Assembly: GCF_900007165.1 (NCBI RefSeq)
Contig: NZ_CYGY02000021.1
Coordinates: 92,365 to 156,364, forward strand
Reading direction: 5' to 3'
Origin: Paraburkholderia piptadeniae
Lineage (GTDB): Bacteria; Pseudomonadota; Gammaproteobacteria; Burkholderiales; Burkholderiaceae
Length of the DNA stretch: 64,000 bases
The first letter of the stretch is position 1; every line of letters begins with the position of its first letter. The translations under genes and the position numbers were made by a program. Shown one piece after another: positions 37,844 through 47,139 of this stretch. Below the pieces are notes generated by a model, which saw only the letters and a list, made by a program, of their open reading frames with translations, had not been told where the DNA came from and ran no database searches.

Positions 37844-38646
37844 TCCGGAAAACGTACTATTTAATCTGCGGTTCTGTGTTCTTCTTCATGATGGCGCCAA
37901 TTCTCATATGCGTCCCGCTCTCATTCAATACCCAACGATACCTGACGTTCACCCCAGGGATGCTAGCGCTTCATCGAGACGCCTTTTCCCTGCGATGGTA
38001 CGCAAGCTTCTTCGGCTCCGAAGTCTGGCGTGACGCGATCGTGAACTCCATGGTCGTCGGGTCACTGACTACCCTCGTTGCGACGACGCTCGGAACGGTC
38101 GCGGCAATTGGCCTAAGTCGGCGTGATACACCGTTCAAGAAGATTCTGTTGGCGCTGATTCTCTCGCCGATGATCGTTCCGGTTATTGTCACAGCGGCCG
38201 GCATCTATTTTCTCTTCTCGCGCTGGGGTCTCACACAGAGCATTACGGGTCTTGTGATCGCACACACAATCGTTGCGGTTCCACTTGTGGTTATTACGGT
38301 CAGCGCAGCGTTGGCGCGCTTCGACTACGACCTCGTAAAGGCTTCATTGAGCCTCTCAGCGTCGCCCATCGAAACGTTTTTCCGTGTGACCCTGCCGCTC
38401 ATTGCGCCGGGCGTGGCGTCGGGCGCCATCTTCGCATTTGCTACATCACTGGACGAGGTGGTCATGGCGCTCTTCATTGCCGGCGTCGATCAGCGGACGA
38501 TCCCATTGATCATGTGGAGCGGAATCCGCGAAGAGTTAAGCCCGACAATCCTCGCAGCAGCGGTAATTCTCACAATGGTTTCGATATGCATGCTGCTGAC
38601 TGTCGAATACCTCCGGGCATGGTCATCGAAGTTCAGCAACGCTTGA
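37840..38646 (+). CDS. ABC transporter permease (PotC-like)
   Basis: A 268-residue permease with six predicted helices. The EAA loop is LVKASLSLSASPIETFFRVTLPLIAPG, followed by SGAIFAFATSLDEVVMALFIAG, which is characteristic of PotC-type subunits. It is translationally coupled to the preceding permease by an ATGA overlap. With the ATPase and the binding protein at 32798 it completes the importer. Confidence 0.94.
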   Translation: MIRKTYYLICGSVFFFMMAPILICVPLSFNTQRYLTFTPGMLALHRDAFSLRWYASFFGSEVWRDAIVNSMVVGSLTTLVATTLGTVAAIGLSRRDTPFKKILLALILSPMIVPVIVTAAGIYFLFSRWGLTQSITGLVIAHTIVAVPLVVITVSAALARFDYDLVKASLSLSASPIETFFRVTLPLIAPGVASGAIFAFATSLDEVVMALFIAGVDQRTIPLIMWSGIREELSPTILAAAVILTMVSICMLLTVEYLRAWSSKFSNA

Positions 38647-38669
38647 TAGTTAAGTGGAGATCCAGGTAA

Positions 38670-39788
38670 ATGAATATCCCCCGAATGATGCGCGCCGTAG
38701 TGCTTATGGGCCACGGCGGACTTGATAAGCTGGAGTATCATGAAGATATCCCAACGCCCCGACCAGGAAAGGGTGAGGTCCTGATCCGTGTCGGAGCCTG
38801 CGGTGTCAATAATACTGATCTGAATACCCGCACCGGCTGGTATAGCCCGAACGTCCGCACAGGGATGACGGAAGAAATTGGCAGCAGGGGCATTGATCCG
38901 GACACTGCCGATCTGGGCAATTGGGACCGCTCGAGTCTGGCATTTCCCCGCATTCAGGGTGCCGCAATTGCAGGGCGAATCGTCGGCGTCGGCGAGGGCG
39001 TCGATGTGCAGCGGATCGGCGACCGCGTGATGGTCGATCCCGTAATTCGTGATCCGTCGGCACCGTTGCGAGAAGAAGGTGTCCGCTTCGTTGGCAGTGA
39101 ATGCGACGGTGGTTACGCAGAGTATGCAGCGGTTCCGGTCGAGAATGCCTTCACGGTGAACGCCGATATCCCGTATGTCGAGCTGGCAACCTTTCCTTGT
39201 GCCTTCACGACGGCCGAGGAGATGCTTGAGCGAGCTCGACTGAAAGCTGGCGAAGTCGTGGTCATCACGGGAGCAGCGGGCGGGGTCGGTAGCGCGAATG
39301 TGCAGTTGGCGAAGCGCCGTGGGTGTGTGGTGATTGCAATTGCTGGGCAAGGCAAACGCAGCAAACTTCTGGAACTGGGCGCGGACCATTTCATACCACG
39401 CGAAACCCCTAACATGGTGGCAGAGGTTGAGAAGCTTGTGGGGCCTCGTGGCGTCGATGTTGTTGCGGATGTGGTCGGTGGAGACTCCATTACGGGGCTC
39501 TTGCGCGTTCTTAAGCGCGGCGGTCGCTATACCACAGGTGGAGCGATTGCGGGCCCAATCTCCGAGGTAGATTTGCGTGACCTGATTTACAAGGACCTTG
39601 AGATGTACGGCATCGCAAATCCGGTGGCCAATACTACGGGGAACCTTGTGCAGTACATTGAAAGCGGAGAAATCAAAGCGATGGTGGATAAGACCTTCCC
39701 GCTGGCTCAATTACGCGATGCGCAGGCCGAATTCATGAAAAAATCTCACGTTGGGAAGATTGTCATTGACGTGGACGCCTCGGCTTAA
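38670..39788 (+). CDS. MDR-family zinc-type alcohol dehydrogenase/quinone oxidoreductase
   Basis: A 372-residue medium-chain dehydrogenase/reductase. The GroES-like domain contains GACGVNNTDLNTRTGWY, and the Rossmann motif is ITGAAGGVGSANVQLAKRRG at about 193-212. The family uses NADPH to reduce quinones or enoyl groups, or oxidises alcohols. There is no clear structural zinc Cys cluster, so a quinone/enoyl reductase type is more likely. It follows the permease by 23 bp and is closed by a terminator at 39813, so it is the last gene of the transporter transcript. Its substrate is unknown. Confidence 0.87.
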   Translation: MNIPRMMRAVVLMGHGGLDKLEYHEDIPTPRPGKGEVLIRVGACGVNNTDLNTRTGWYSPNVRTGMTEEIGSRGIDPDTADLGNWDRSSLAFPRIQGAAIAGRIVGVGEGVDVQRIGDRVMVDPVIRDPSAPLREEGVRFVGSECDGGYAEYAAVPVENAFTVNADIPYVELATFPCAFTTAEEMLERARLKAGEVVVITGAAGGVGSANVQLAKRRGCVVIAIAGQGKRSKLLELGADHFIPRETPNMVAEVEKLVGPRGVDVVADVVGGDSITGLLRVLKRGGRYTTGGAIAGPISEVDLRDLIYKDLEMYGIANPVANTTGNLVQYIESGEIKAMVDKTFPLAQLRDAQAEFMKKSHVGKIVIDVDASA

Positions 39789-39812
39789 GCACGGATTGTT
39801 TCCTCGAAGCGC

Positions 39813-39836
39813 CGGCCCCGCAGATGGGGCCGTTTT
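39813..39836 (+). terminator. Rho-independent terminator after the transporter operon
   Basis: The hairpin CGGCCCC-GCAGAT-GGGGCCG (39813-39832) is followed by TTTT. It lies 25 bp past the stop of the MDR gene and ends 22 bp before the UbiA ATG. Confidence 0.85.
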
Positions 39837-39857
39837 CAATTCAATAGACATCAGACA

Positions 39858-40715
39858 ATGGACTTCTTTGACAGGACGAGTCCGTACCTTCGTTTGGCAC
39901 GGGTCGACAAGCCCGTCGGGATCTTACTCCTGCTATGGCCGACGCTGGGCGCCCTATCAGTTGCCGCGAGCGGGCATCCCCCGCTTCACCTGCTGGCTAC
40001 TTTCATACTTGGCAGCGTCCTGATGCGTTCCGCAGGATGCGTCGCGAACGATCTTGCCGACGAACGGTTCGATGCTCACGTCACGCGGACGAAGCACCGC
40101 CCGCTAGCTTCCGGTGCGATATCGCGCACGCAGGCGCGTAGCTTTCTCGCTATGTTGCTAATGCTCGCTGCCCTGCTACTGCTTCATTTGAACGCATTGA
40201 CTGGCTTGTACGCTCTCGGTGCCTCTGCTGTTGCCCTCTGCTACCCGTTCGGGAAGCGCGTCTTTGGCGTGCCCCAGGTCGTGCTCGGGGTGGCGTTCAG
40301 TTTTGGAATCCCGATGGCTTTCGCAGCTGTCCTCGATTCCGTCCCCGCCGTCGCCTGGTGGCTGTGCGCCGCTAACCTGTTCTGGGTCGTCGGTTACGAT
40401 ACTGCGTACGCAATGGTCGATCGGGCGGATGACCTTCTAGTAGGCGTCAAAAGCAGCGCGATTACCTTTGGTCGGTATGAGGTGCTGGCCTCGGGCTTCT
40501 GCTTCGCCACATATCTGGGCATATTCGCCGCACTGGCTATCGTTTCGCAATGGACCACCGCATTCTGGCTCGGGTGGACAGGCGCGCTTGGGTGCGTCGT
40601 GGACCAATACTTCAAGATAAGATCTCGCGATCCGGCGCTGTGTTTTCAGGCATTTAATCGCGCTCACCGTGCGGGTCTCTGCATGTTTACAGGCCTCGCG
40701 GTGGCTCTGACCTGA
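39858..40715 (+). CDS. ubiA: UbiA-family prenyltransferase (4-hydroxybenzoate octaprenyltransferase type)
   Basis: A 285-residue integral membrane prenyltransferase. The first aspartate motif NDLADERFD is at residues 64-72, followed by the usual THKRPLASG-like segment (TKHRPLASG). The second, DTAYAMVDRADDLLVGVKSSA, is at 181-201 and matches the UbiA consensus closely. It should attach a polyprenyl chain to 4-hydroxybenzoate in ubiquinone synthesis. Placement within a catabolic cluster, behind a terminator and with a weak ribosome site, is odd. It may be an additional copy supplying quinone for the dehydrogenases, or an unrelated insertion. Confidence 0.9.
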   Translation: MDFFDRTSPYLRLARVDKPVGILLLLWPTLGALSVAASGHPPLHLLATFILGSVLMRSAGCVANDLADERFDAHVTRTKHRPLASGAISRTQARSFLAMLLMLAALLLLHLNALTGLYALGASAVALCYPFGKRVFGVPQVVLGVAFSFGIPMAFAAVLDSVPAVAWWLCAANLFWVVGYDTAYAMVDRADDLLVGVKSSAITFGRYEVLASGFCFATYLGIFAALAIVSQWTTAFWLGWTGALGCVVDQYFKIRSRDPALCFQAFNRAHRAGLCMFTGLAVALT

Positions 40716-40727
40716 ACCAGTCGTGAA

Positions 40728-40766
40728 ACGCGTCCCGACGAGTAGTGCCTTACTCTTGGGACGCGT
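40728..40766. terminator. Bidirectional hairpin terminator between convergent genes
   Basis: The arms ACGCGTCCC (40728-40736) and GGGACGCGT (40758-40766) are perfect. The loop region holds a further GAGTA/TACTC pairing. It lies between the convergent UbiA and M20 genes and is well placed to end both transcripts, although no long T-run follows. Confidence 0.65.
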
Positions 40767-40784
40767 CGCGTACCGCCAGCCCGA

Positions 40785-42065
40785 TTACTGGCCGGCCACG
40801 TCGAGAGACGGATTCGCAAGCCGATACATCGCCAACGTCAGCGCCTTGGCCCCCCACGCCAACTCATCCGGAGCTGACAGCTCTGCAGGATGGTGACTCA
40901 GCCCGTCCTTGCTCGGAATGAATAGCATACCCGTTGGACAATGTTCCGCCAGGTACATTGAATCGTGGAAGGCGCCCGACAGAAGCTCTCGCCACGGTTC
41001 TCCGCATTGCTCAGCCGCTTCAGCGACGGTCGCCCTGACCTTCTCCGAGAACGGTGTCGGCTTGTGTCGCATCAGTTCTTCGAGCGAAATCGAACAGGCG
41101 GACTGTCGTCGCGTCCAGGAACGAAATCTGGCCTCGAAGTCATCAAGGACATCATCGGACGGATGTCGTAGGTCAATTGTGAAAGTGACTCCATCTGCGA
41201 TGGTGTTCGTCGCACCGGGGGAGACTTCGAAGCGCCCGACAGTCAAGCGCAAATCAGCGTCACTTTCGTTGGCGGCAGCGTATGCCTGCTGTACCAGCTC
41301 GGTTGCGACAAGGACTGCATCTTTCCGGAATTCTCTGGGCGTTGTGCCCGCGTGGGAGGTCTGCCCTCGGACTGAAATCCTAAACCAGCGAACTCCCTGA
41401 ATTCCACTTACAACACCGAGTGTTTTACCCTCCCGCTCAAGCACCGGGCCCTGCTCGATATGCGCTTCTACGAACGCGGAAAACGGGCGATTCAGTGGCA
41501 GCAGCGGAATGAACTGGAGCGCGTTCGCCGCATCGTCCAACGCCTCGCCGAACCGTAAGCCAGTGGAATCCGCACTCTCACGAAAGGTGGATAGCAGTTC
41601 AGGCTGAACGAACGCAGCGGAACCCATTGAACCTGGAGCGAATCGGCAACCCTCCTCGTTCGTCCAGATTGCCACTTCGAGCGGTAGCTCGGTAACGACG
41701 CCCGCATCGTTCAGTGCGGCCATCATTTCTAGCCCTGCGCAGACGCCGTACGCTCCGTCGAATTTTCCGCCGGTGGGTTGCGAATCGATGTGGCTCCCCG
41801 TCACTACCGGAGGGCCGTCCGTCGTTCCCGCGCGTCGAAAGAAAACATTGGCTGCCTCATCCCGGTAGACCTCGCATCCGCACCCGGCGGCAACTTCCGC
41901 TAGAAATTTGCGGGCAGCCACGTCCTGAGGCGTAAGCGCTTGCCGATTGACACCGTCCCCGTCCGATTTGCCAATCTCGGCCAGCGCCGAAATCAGCCTG
42001 GCAAGTCGTTCCTGCGACACATGATCAGTAAGAAGGTCTGTGAAGTTGAATTTCATCTGCGACAC
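40785..42065 (-). CDS. M20-family amidohydrolase (N-carbamoyl/N-acyl amino acid hydrolase type)
   Basis: A 426-residue metal-dependent amidohydrolase and paralogue of the one at 13094. Metal-site motifs are GSHIDSQPTGGKFDG, TNEEGCRFAPG, EAHIEQGPVLE and the late DGLSHHPAE. The fold and residues are those of allantoate amidohydrolases and L-carbamoylases. The SGAFHDSMYLA segment fits the dimerisation/substrate-binding region. It is divergent from the ureohydrolase operon and convergent with UbiA. A role in releasing an amino acid from an N-carbamoyl or N-acyl derivative is inferred. Confidence 0.9.
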   Translation of the reverse strand: MSQMKFNFTDLLTDHVSQERLARLISALAEIGKSDGDGVNRQALTPQDVAARKFLAEVAAGCGCEVYRDEAANVFFRRAGTTDGPPVVTGSHIDSQPTGGKFDGAYGVCAGLEMMAALNDAGVVTELPLEVAIWTNEEGCRFAPGSMGSAAFVQPELLSTFRESADSTGLRFGEALDDAANALQFIPLLPLNRPFSAFVEAHIEQGPVLEREGKTLGVVSGIQGVRWFRISVRGQTSHAGTTPREFRKDAVLVATELVQQAYAAANESDADLRLTVGRFEVSPGATNTIADGVTFTIDLRHPSDDVLDDFEARFRSWTRRQSACSISLEELMRHKPTPFSEKVRATVAEAAEQCGEPWRELLSGAFHDSMYLAEHCPTGMLFIPSKDGLSHHPAELSAPDELAWGAKALTLAMYRLANPSLDVAGQ

Positions 42066-42231
42066 CTGATGAGGGAAGTGATTGCCCGTCCGGCGCCGCC
42101 TCTGCGAAAACGGGCCGAAGATTTCTCTTTGCTACTAGCAATTTCCAAAAAATCTTGCTAGATTTCATTTAACGGAAGTTTAGACAACAAAATGGAATCT
42201 TGCAACGCCCCCCACCCCTATAGGAAACGCG

Positions 42232-43191
42232 ATGAACTCGACTGCTGACCAATTTCTTGACTCCGGAATCATTCCCCGTTTCGCCGAGCCTGCGACGTTC
42301 ATGCGCGCGCCTTATACACGAGAGCTTGAGAACGTCGACATCGCGCTTGTCGGCGTTCCATACGATCTTGGGTGCACGAACAGAAACGGTGCCCGGCAGG
42401 GGCCTGCGCAAGTGAGAGAAATGTCGCGGCTCATCCGGAAAATCAATCCGCAAAGCGGAATTTGCCCATTCGAACTGCAGCGCGTCGTCGACATTGGGGA
42501 TGCGCCGGTTAATCCGCTCGACAATGCACAAACCCTCGACGCGATTACGGCGTACTATGCGCGCCTTCGCGATCGCGGCATCGCCGCAATCTCCTGTGGC
42601 GGGGACCATACGGTCACCTACCCCATTTTGCGCGGGCTGGCGCCGAAGGGGCAGAAGTTGGGCGTTATCCACTTCGATGCGCATTCCGACACCCTCGACG
42701 AGCTCTACGGAAGCCGCATCAATCACGGCACCGTGTTTCGCCGCGGTGTTGAGGACGGGATCATTGACCCGAAACGGGTCATCCAGATCGGTCTTCGCGG
42801 CACCCGCTTCAGCGAAGGCGACATCCAGTACGCCTACGACGCAGGTATGGCCGTCGTTACGATGGACGACTATGAGGAGATGGGACGTGCGGCGGTCATC
42901 AGCAAGATGCTTGAGACGGTTGCGGGCGGCCCGGTGTACATCACGTTCGATATTGACGGGTTAGACCCCGTCTACGCGATCGGCACGGGTGCCCCTGAAC
43001 CGGGCGGACTTTCGATGCGCGACTGTCAGGTCATCATTCGCAGCGCGCTTGGTTTGGACGTTATCGGCGGTGACGTCTGCGAAGTCGCGCCCCTTCTGGA
43101 CCCATCCGGCCATACGGCGCTCAATGCGGCCAACCTGATGTTCGAAATCCTGTGTGTGACTGCACATGCCAAGTCGAACGCAAAACGCTAA
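42232..43191 (+). CDS. Agmatinase-family ureohydrolase (guanidinobutyrase/guanidinopropionase-like)
   Basis: A 319-residue ureohydrolase with all metal ligands: His126 in GGDHT, Asp149, His151 and Asp153 in DAHSD, and Asp240 and Asp242 in FDIDGLDP. It should hydrolyse a guanidino compound to urea and an amine. The N-terminal RFAEPATFMRAPYTRELENVDIALVGVPYD and GTRFSEGDIQYAYDAG resemble guanidinobutyrase and guanidinopropionase. The class III aminotransferase 18 bp downstream would suit removal of the resulting omega-amino group. The exact substrate remains open. It is the first gene of a rightward operon through the ligase at 45484. Confidence 0.92.
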   Translation: MNSTADQFLDSGIIPRFAEPATFMRAPYTRELENVDIALVGVPYDLGCTNRNGARQGPAQVREMSRLIRKINPQSGICPFELQRVVDIGDAPVNPLDNAQTLDAITAYYARLRDRGIAAISCGGDHTVTYPILRGLAPKGQKLGVIHFDAHSDTLDELYGSRINHGTVFRRGVEDGIIDPKRVIQIGLRGTRFSEGDIQYAYDAGMAVVTMDDYEEMGRAAVISKMLETVAGGPVYITFDIDGLDPVYAIGTGAPEPGGLSMRDCQVIIRSALGLDVIGGDVCEVAPLLDPSGHTALNAANLMFEILCVTAHAKSNAKR

Positions 43192-43209
43192 CCGACCGGG
43201 TCGATAATC

Positions 43210-44607
43210 ATGGCGCAAACTGCTAAACGTGATGCCGTTCTGTCGGAGTTTCCTGTCGGCGGCCCTCAGGACCTGTTCTACAGCCGCAAAAACACAAAGG
43301 ATTTACCTACGATTGTTCGGGGCGAAGGGATCTACCTCTGGAACGACGCTGGCGATCGGTTTATCGATGTTTCATCCGGTGCGATTGTAAGCAACATAGG
43401 ACAAGGTAACGAGCGGGTGTTGCGGGCGATGTACGAGCAAGGCAAGAAGCTGTCCTTCAGCTACGTGCGTGTATCCCGTCACGAGCCGAACGCAGAGCTT
43501 TCTAGAAAGGTAGCGGTACTCGCAGGGCCTGGCTTCGAACGGTGCCACTTCACATCCGGCGGCTCTGAGGCTAACGAAATGGCGATCAAGTTCTGTCGCC
43601 AGTACGCTTTTGCCAAAGGCATGCACAAAAAGACGCGTGTGATCTCATGCATGCCGTCGTACCACGGTGGCACGCTTGGCACCATTGCTGTAACGGGGGA
43701 CCTGGACTTCGCTCCCATCTACGGGGACATGGTTCAGTTTTCCGAGAAAATCCCGACGCCGTTCACGTACCGGCGCCCCGACGGCATGGGCGTAGTCCAG
43801 TATGCGCTGCAATGTGCACAAGCGCTCGAGGACGCGATCCTTCGTCTTGGCCCAGAGAACACGCTGTGCTTCATCTTCGAGCCGATTGGAGGACTGTCGA
43901 CGGGCGCGAATGTTCCCCCGCCTGAGTACTTCGCTGAAATCCGGCGCATCTGCAGCGAGTATGGCGTCTTTCTCATCTTTGACGAGGTCATGTGCGGCGC
44001 AGGAAGAACAGGAAGATTCCTCGCCAATAGTCATTGGCCGGAGGCAAAACCGGACCTTGTCGTTCTTGCCAAAGGACTAGCGTCCGGATATACCCCGCTT
44101 GGGGCAGTCCTCGCGCCCGCAGCGCTCGTGGATGAGCTAGCAGGACTCACCGGGTTCAATCTGGCCCACACATACAACGCCAACCCCATTACCTGTGCGG
44201 GTGCTTGTGCGGTTCTCGACGAGACCGTTGAGAACGACATCATAGGTAACGCTTCCCGCGTCGGCGGCTATCTGTTGGAGCGTCTGCTGGCGCTGAAGGA
44301 GAGCTCGCCGATCATTGGCGATGTGCGTGGCAAGGGCATGCTGACTGCTGTGGAAATGGTGAAGAACAAGGAAACCCGCGAGATGCTGCCGCCCGAACTG
44401 ATGGCTGCTGACCGCGTTCGTCAGATCGGCATGAAGCACGGCCTTTTGATTTACGCGCGCCGCACCAGCGGTGGTCGATTCGGAGAGTGGTTCATGACTG
44501 CCCCACCGCTAACCATGACGGTCGCGCAGGTGGACGAGATGATGGAGCGACTGGAGCTTACACTGGCCGAGTTTACGGACGAGCTGCACCGCGCCGGTGC
44601 CTTATAG
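43210..44607 (+). CDS. Class III (omega-) aminotransferase, PLP-dependent
   Basis: A 465-residue fold-type I aminotransferase of class III. The PLP-phosphate region is TSGGSEANEMAIK (115-127), the Asp that holds the pyridine nitrogen is Asp258 in FLIFDEVMCGAGRTG, and the Schiff-base Lys is Lys288 in VVLAKGLASGYTPLGAV. Such enzymes transfer amino groups from omega-amino acids (4-aminobutyrate, beta-alanine, 5-aminovalerate) or diamines to pyruvate or 2-oxoglutarate. Its place next to the ureohydrolase makes the product of guanidino hydrolysis the obvious donor. It is 11 bp from the crotonase gene. Confidence 0.92.
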   Translation: MAQTAKRDAVLSEFPVGGPQDLFYSRKNTKDLPTIVRGEGIYLWNDAGDRFIDVSSGAIVSNIGQGNERVLRAMYEQGKKLSFSYVRVSRHEPNAELSRKVAVLAGPGFERCHFTSGGSEANEMAIKFCRQYAFAKGMHKKTRVISCMPSYHGGTLGTIAVTGDLDFAPIYGDMVQFSEKIPTPFTYRRPDGMGVVQYALQCAQALEDAILRLGPENTLCFIFEPIGGLSTGANVPPPEYFAEIRRICSEYGVFLIFDEVMCGAGRTGRFLANSHWPEAKPDLVVLAKGLASGYTPLGAVLAPAALVDELAGLTGFNLAHTYNANPITCAGACAVLDETVENDIIGNASRVGGYLLERLLALKESSPIIGDVRGKGMLTAVEMVKNKETREMLPPELMAADRVRQIGMKHGLLIYARRTSGGRFGEWFMTAPPLTMTVAQVDEMMERLELTLAEFTDELHRAGAL

Positions 44608-44618
44608 GGAGACGGAGA

Positions 44619-45482
44619 ATGTCAATCGCTTACAGCGAATATCAGCACCTGAAATTTGATCGCCCCTCTCCAGGTGTTCTTTTGATCACCATTAACCGGC
44701 CAGAGAAATACAACGCCACCGATGAGCGACTGCACTGGGAATTGAGCAAGATCTGGCTGACGATCGGTGACGACCCGGAGACGCGCGCGATCGTAATCAC
44801 CGGAGCGGGTAAAGCCTTCTGTGCGGGAGGCGACCTCGACATGGTTAAACGGAACCTCGAAGACTATTGGGGCGTTCTTCGCACTGGTCAGGAAGCGCTG
44901 GACATCGTGAACAACATGATGAACCTTGAAAAGCCCATCATTTCCGCGATTAACGGCGTCGCCGTGGGTGCTGGTCTGGCAACTGCGCTGACAGCTGACA
45001 TCAGCATCATCTCCGACCAGGCGAGGCTAAGCGACGGACATACGCGTCTGGGTGTCGCTTCGGGTGATCACGCAGTGATGCTGTGGCCTTTGATGTGCGG
45101 CATGGCAAAAGCCAAATATCATCTCCTACTAGCCGATTTCATTGATGGTCCGGAAGCCGAAAGGATCGGGCTAGTGAGTCTGTGTGTTCGGCACGAGCAG
45201 CTGCTGGACCGCGCCCTGGCTGTCGCAGACACGTTAAGCAAAGGCAGTCAACTGTCTATTCGCTGGACAAAACGGGCTCTGAATCACTGGTATAAGCCTG
45301 TCGCTCCGATCTTTGACCTGTCAGTCGCCATGGAAATGCTCAACTTCGTTGACGAGGACGCGCGGGAAGGCATCCTTTCGGTGAAGGAAAAGCGCGGCGC
45401 GAGATTCCCGTCTTCCGAGCGAGGTACATATCAGGAAGCTGGTTGGGGAAGCAAGAATCGCATCTTGAAGTTGGGAGAATAG
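44619..45482 (+). CDS. Crotonase-family protein lacking the catalytic glutamates
   Basis: A 287-residue enoyl-CoA hydratase/isomerase-fold protein. ATG 44619 follows AGGGAGACGGAGA, so the longer upstream reading is rejected. The CoA/oxyanion segment is KAFCAGGDLDM (65-75). The two Glu positions of hydratases hold Ala121 (GAGLATALTAD) and His141 (LSDGHTRLGVASGDHA). The pattern DGHTRLGVASGD...WPLMCGMAKAKYHLL marks a distinct subfamily of uncharacterised crotonases. It may catalyse isomerisation, hydrolysis or C-C cleavage of an acyl-CoA rather than hydration. It sits between the aminotransferase and the acyl-CoA ligase and is probably co-transcribed. Confidence 0.87.
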   Translation: MSIAYSEYQHLKFDRPSPGVLLITINRPEKYNATDERLHWELSKIWLTIGDDPETRAIVITGAGKAFCAGGDLDMVKRNLEDYWGVLRTGQEALDIVNNMMNLEKPIISAINGVAVGAGLATALTADISIISDQARLSDGHTRLGVASGDHAVMLWPLMCGMAKAKYHLLLADFIDGPEAERIGLVSLCVRHEQLLDRALAVADTLSKGSQLSIRWTKRALNHWYKPVAPIFDLSVAMEMLNFVDEDAREGILSVKEKRGARFPSSERGTYQEAGWGSKNRILKLGE

Positions 45483-45483
45483 T

Positions 45484-47028
45484 ATGCACGCGGGTCATTG
45501 GGTTCAGCGGTCTGCGCTGCGCACACCGAACAACATCTTGTGGATTTCCGAAGACCGTAGGATCACCTACAAGGACGGCGCGAGCCGGATTAATCGGGTT
45601 TCAAACGCCCTTCTTGCAAGCGCAGGAAAGGGCGCACGCGTGGCGATCCTGTGCGCGAACCGCTTTGAGGGACTCGAAGCGTTTCTGGCGGCAATGTCTG
45701 CCGGATGTACGGCCGTCCCCATGAATCCCCGGCTTCATGTCCAGGAGTATGCGTTTCTCATTTCAGACTCCGGCGCTCGAGTCGTCTTCTACAGTGAAGA
45801 CTTCGCTGATCACGTGGCCGAACTTAAACCTTTAGTACCCGAGGTCAAGCTCTGGACCTGCATCGGTGGCGAGCATCGGAGCGCGGACACCGACTATGAA
45901 GATTTCCTTCTGCAATTCCCCGCCACGCCGCCCGACGTCGTCATCGACCCCGATGACATCGCCTGGCTTTTCTATACGTCGGGGACGACCGGAAAGCCTA
46001 AGGGTGCGATGGAAACGCATCGGAATCTAGTTACGATGTGTCAGCAGTTTTTGTTAGGCGTTGTCCCGGATGTCGTTTCCAGTGATGTCATGTTTCACGT
46101 CGCGCCGATATCACATGGAACTGCCAGTTGCATGATGCCTCACCTGGCGGTCGGGGCGGCCAACGCATTCCCGTTATCGAAAAGCTTCAAAGCGGAGAAG
46201 GTGTTCGAGGCCATTGAGAAGTACCGCGTGACTTCGACGTTTATGGCGCCGACGATGATTACGATGTTGCTTCAGTCCGATTCGCACACCGGATACGACC
46301 TGTCGTCGCTGAAGAACGTCATCTATGGCGGCGGCCCCATGTACGTCAATCAGCTCCAGAAGTCACTCGACGTCTTTGGCAACGTCTTCGTCCAGATTTA
46401 TGGACAGGGTGAGGCACCCATGACCGTCGCATCACTGCCGAAGGCGGCGCATATGGTCGGCGACGATGAGGCAAAGATCAAACGACTTGCATCGTGTGGC
46501 CGTGAGATGCCCGGTGTGCGCATTGCGATTCTGGATGACAACGACGCAGAAGTGGGCGTCGGCGAGTTCGGAGAAGTCTGCGTGCGCAGCGACCTCGTCA
46601 TGAAAGGCTACTGGAATCGTCCCGAGGCAACGGCCGAGACGCTGCGCAACGGCTGGCTACACACCGGCGATGTCGGCTACCTGGACACTGAGGGATACCT
46701 CTTTCTGACCGACCGCAAGAAAGATCTCATCATTTCTGGTGGCTCGAACATCTACCCCCGCGAAGTCGAAGAGGTCATTTGCTCCCACCCCGCGGTGGCA
46801 GAAGTCGCTGTGGTGGGTGTGCCCGATGAGGTATGGGGGGAGCTCGTCAAGGCGGTCGTCGTGCTGCGTTCTGGTCACCGCCTAGACGCTGCTGGAGTCA
46901 TCGAGCATTGCAAGGCGAACATGGCCTCTTATAAAAAGCCGTCGGTCGTGCAGTTCATTGATGAGTTGCCCAAGAACGCCGCGGGCAAGGTGCTCAAGCG
47001 GGAACTTCGAAGCACCGCTTGTGAATGA
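45484..47028 (+). CDS. AMP-forming acyl-CoA synthetase
   Basis: A 514-residue adenylate-forming ligase. The P-loop FYTSGTTGKPKG is at residues 163-174, the A8 region is WLHTGDVGYLDTEGYLFLTDRKKDLIISGG, and the catalytic Lys502 is in AAGKVLKREL. It is paralogous to the ligase at 11527-13077. The ATG begins one base after the crotonase stop codon, indicating one transcript. It is likely to activate the acid entering or leaving the guanidino pathway so that the crotonase can act on a CoA thioester. Confidence 0.93.
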   Translation: MHAGHWVQRSALRTPNNILWISEDRRITYKDGASRINRVSNALLASAGKGARVAILCANRFEGLEAFLAAMSAGCTAVPMNPRLHVQEYAFLISDSGARVVFYSEDFADHVAELKPLVPEVKLWTCIGGEHRSADTDYEDFLLQFPATPPDVVIDPDDIAWLFYTSGTTGKPKGAMETHRNLVTMCQQFLLGVVPDVVSSDVMFHVAPISHGTASCMMPHLAVGAANAFPLSKSFKAEKVFEAIEKYRVTSTFMAPTMITMLLQSDSHTGYDLSSLKNVIYGGGPMYVNQLQKSLDVFGNVFVQIYGQGEAPMTVASLPKAAHMVGDDEAKIKRLASCGREMPGVRIAILDDNDAEVGVGEFGEVCVRSDLVMKGYWNRPEATAETLRNGWLHTGDVGYLDTEGYLFLTDRKKDLIISGGSNIYPREVEEVICSHPAVAEVAVVGVPDEVWGELVKAVVVLRSGHRLDAAGVIEHCKANMASYKKPSVVQFIDELPKNAAGKVLKRELRSTACE

Positions 47029-47033
47029 AAGTC

Positions 47034-47062
47034 GCCATTGTCCGACTCCGTCGGACAATGGC
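47034..47062 (+). terminator. Strong hairpin terminator after the ligase
   Basis: A perfect 13-bp stem (GCCATTGTCCGAC and its complement) with a 3-nt loop begins 5 bp after the ligase stop codon. No T-run follows, so termination may be Rho-dependent or the hairpin may stabilise the mRNA end. Confidence 0.7.
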
Positions 47063-47139
47063 CAACGTTCAGCTCACCGCTTCCGTGAAACGCACGCGAG
47101 ACGGCGCAACAGCAAGGCAATCGAACAGGGCGGACACGT

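Noticed and set aside
38490..39710. Minus-strand frame of 406 codons opposite the MDR gene
   Set aside because: The MDR oxidoreductase on the plus strand has clear Rossmann and GroES-like motifs and operon context.
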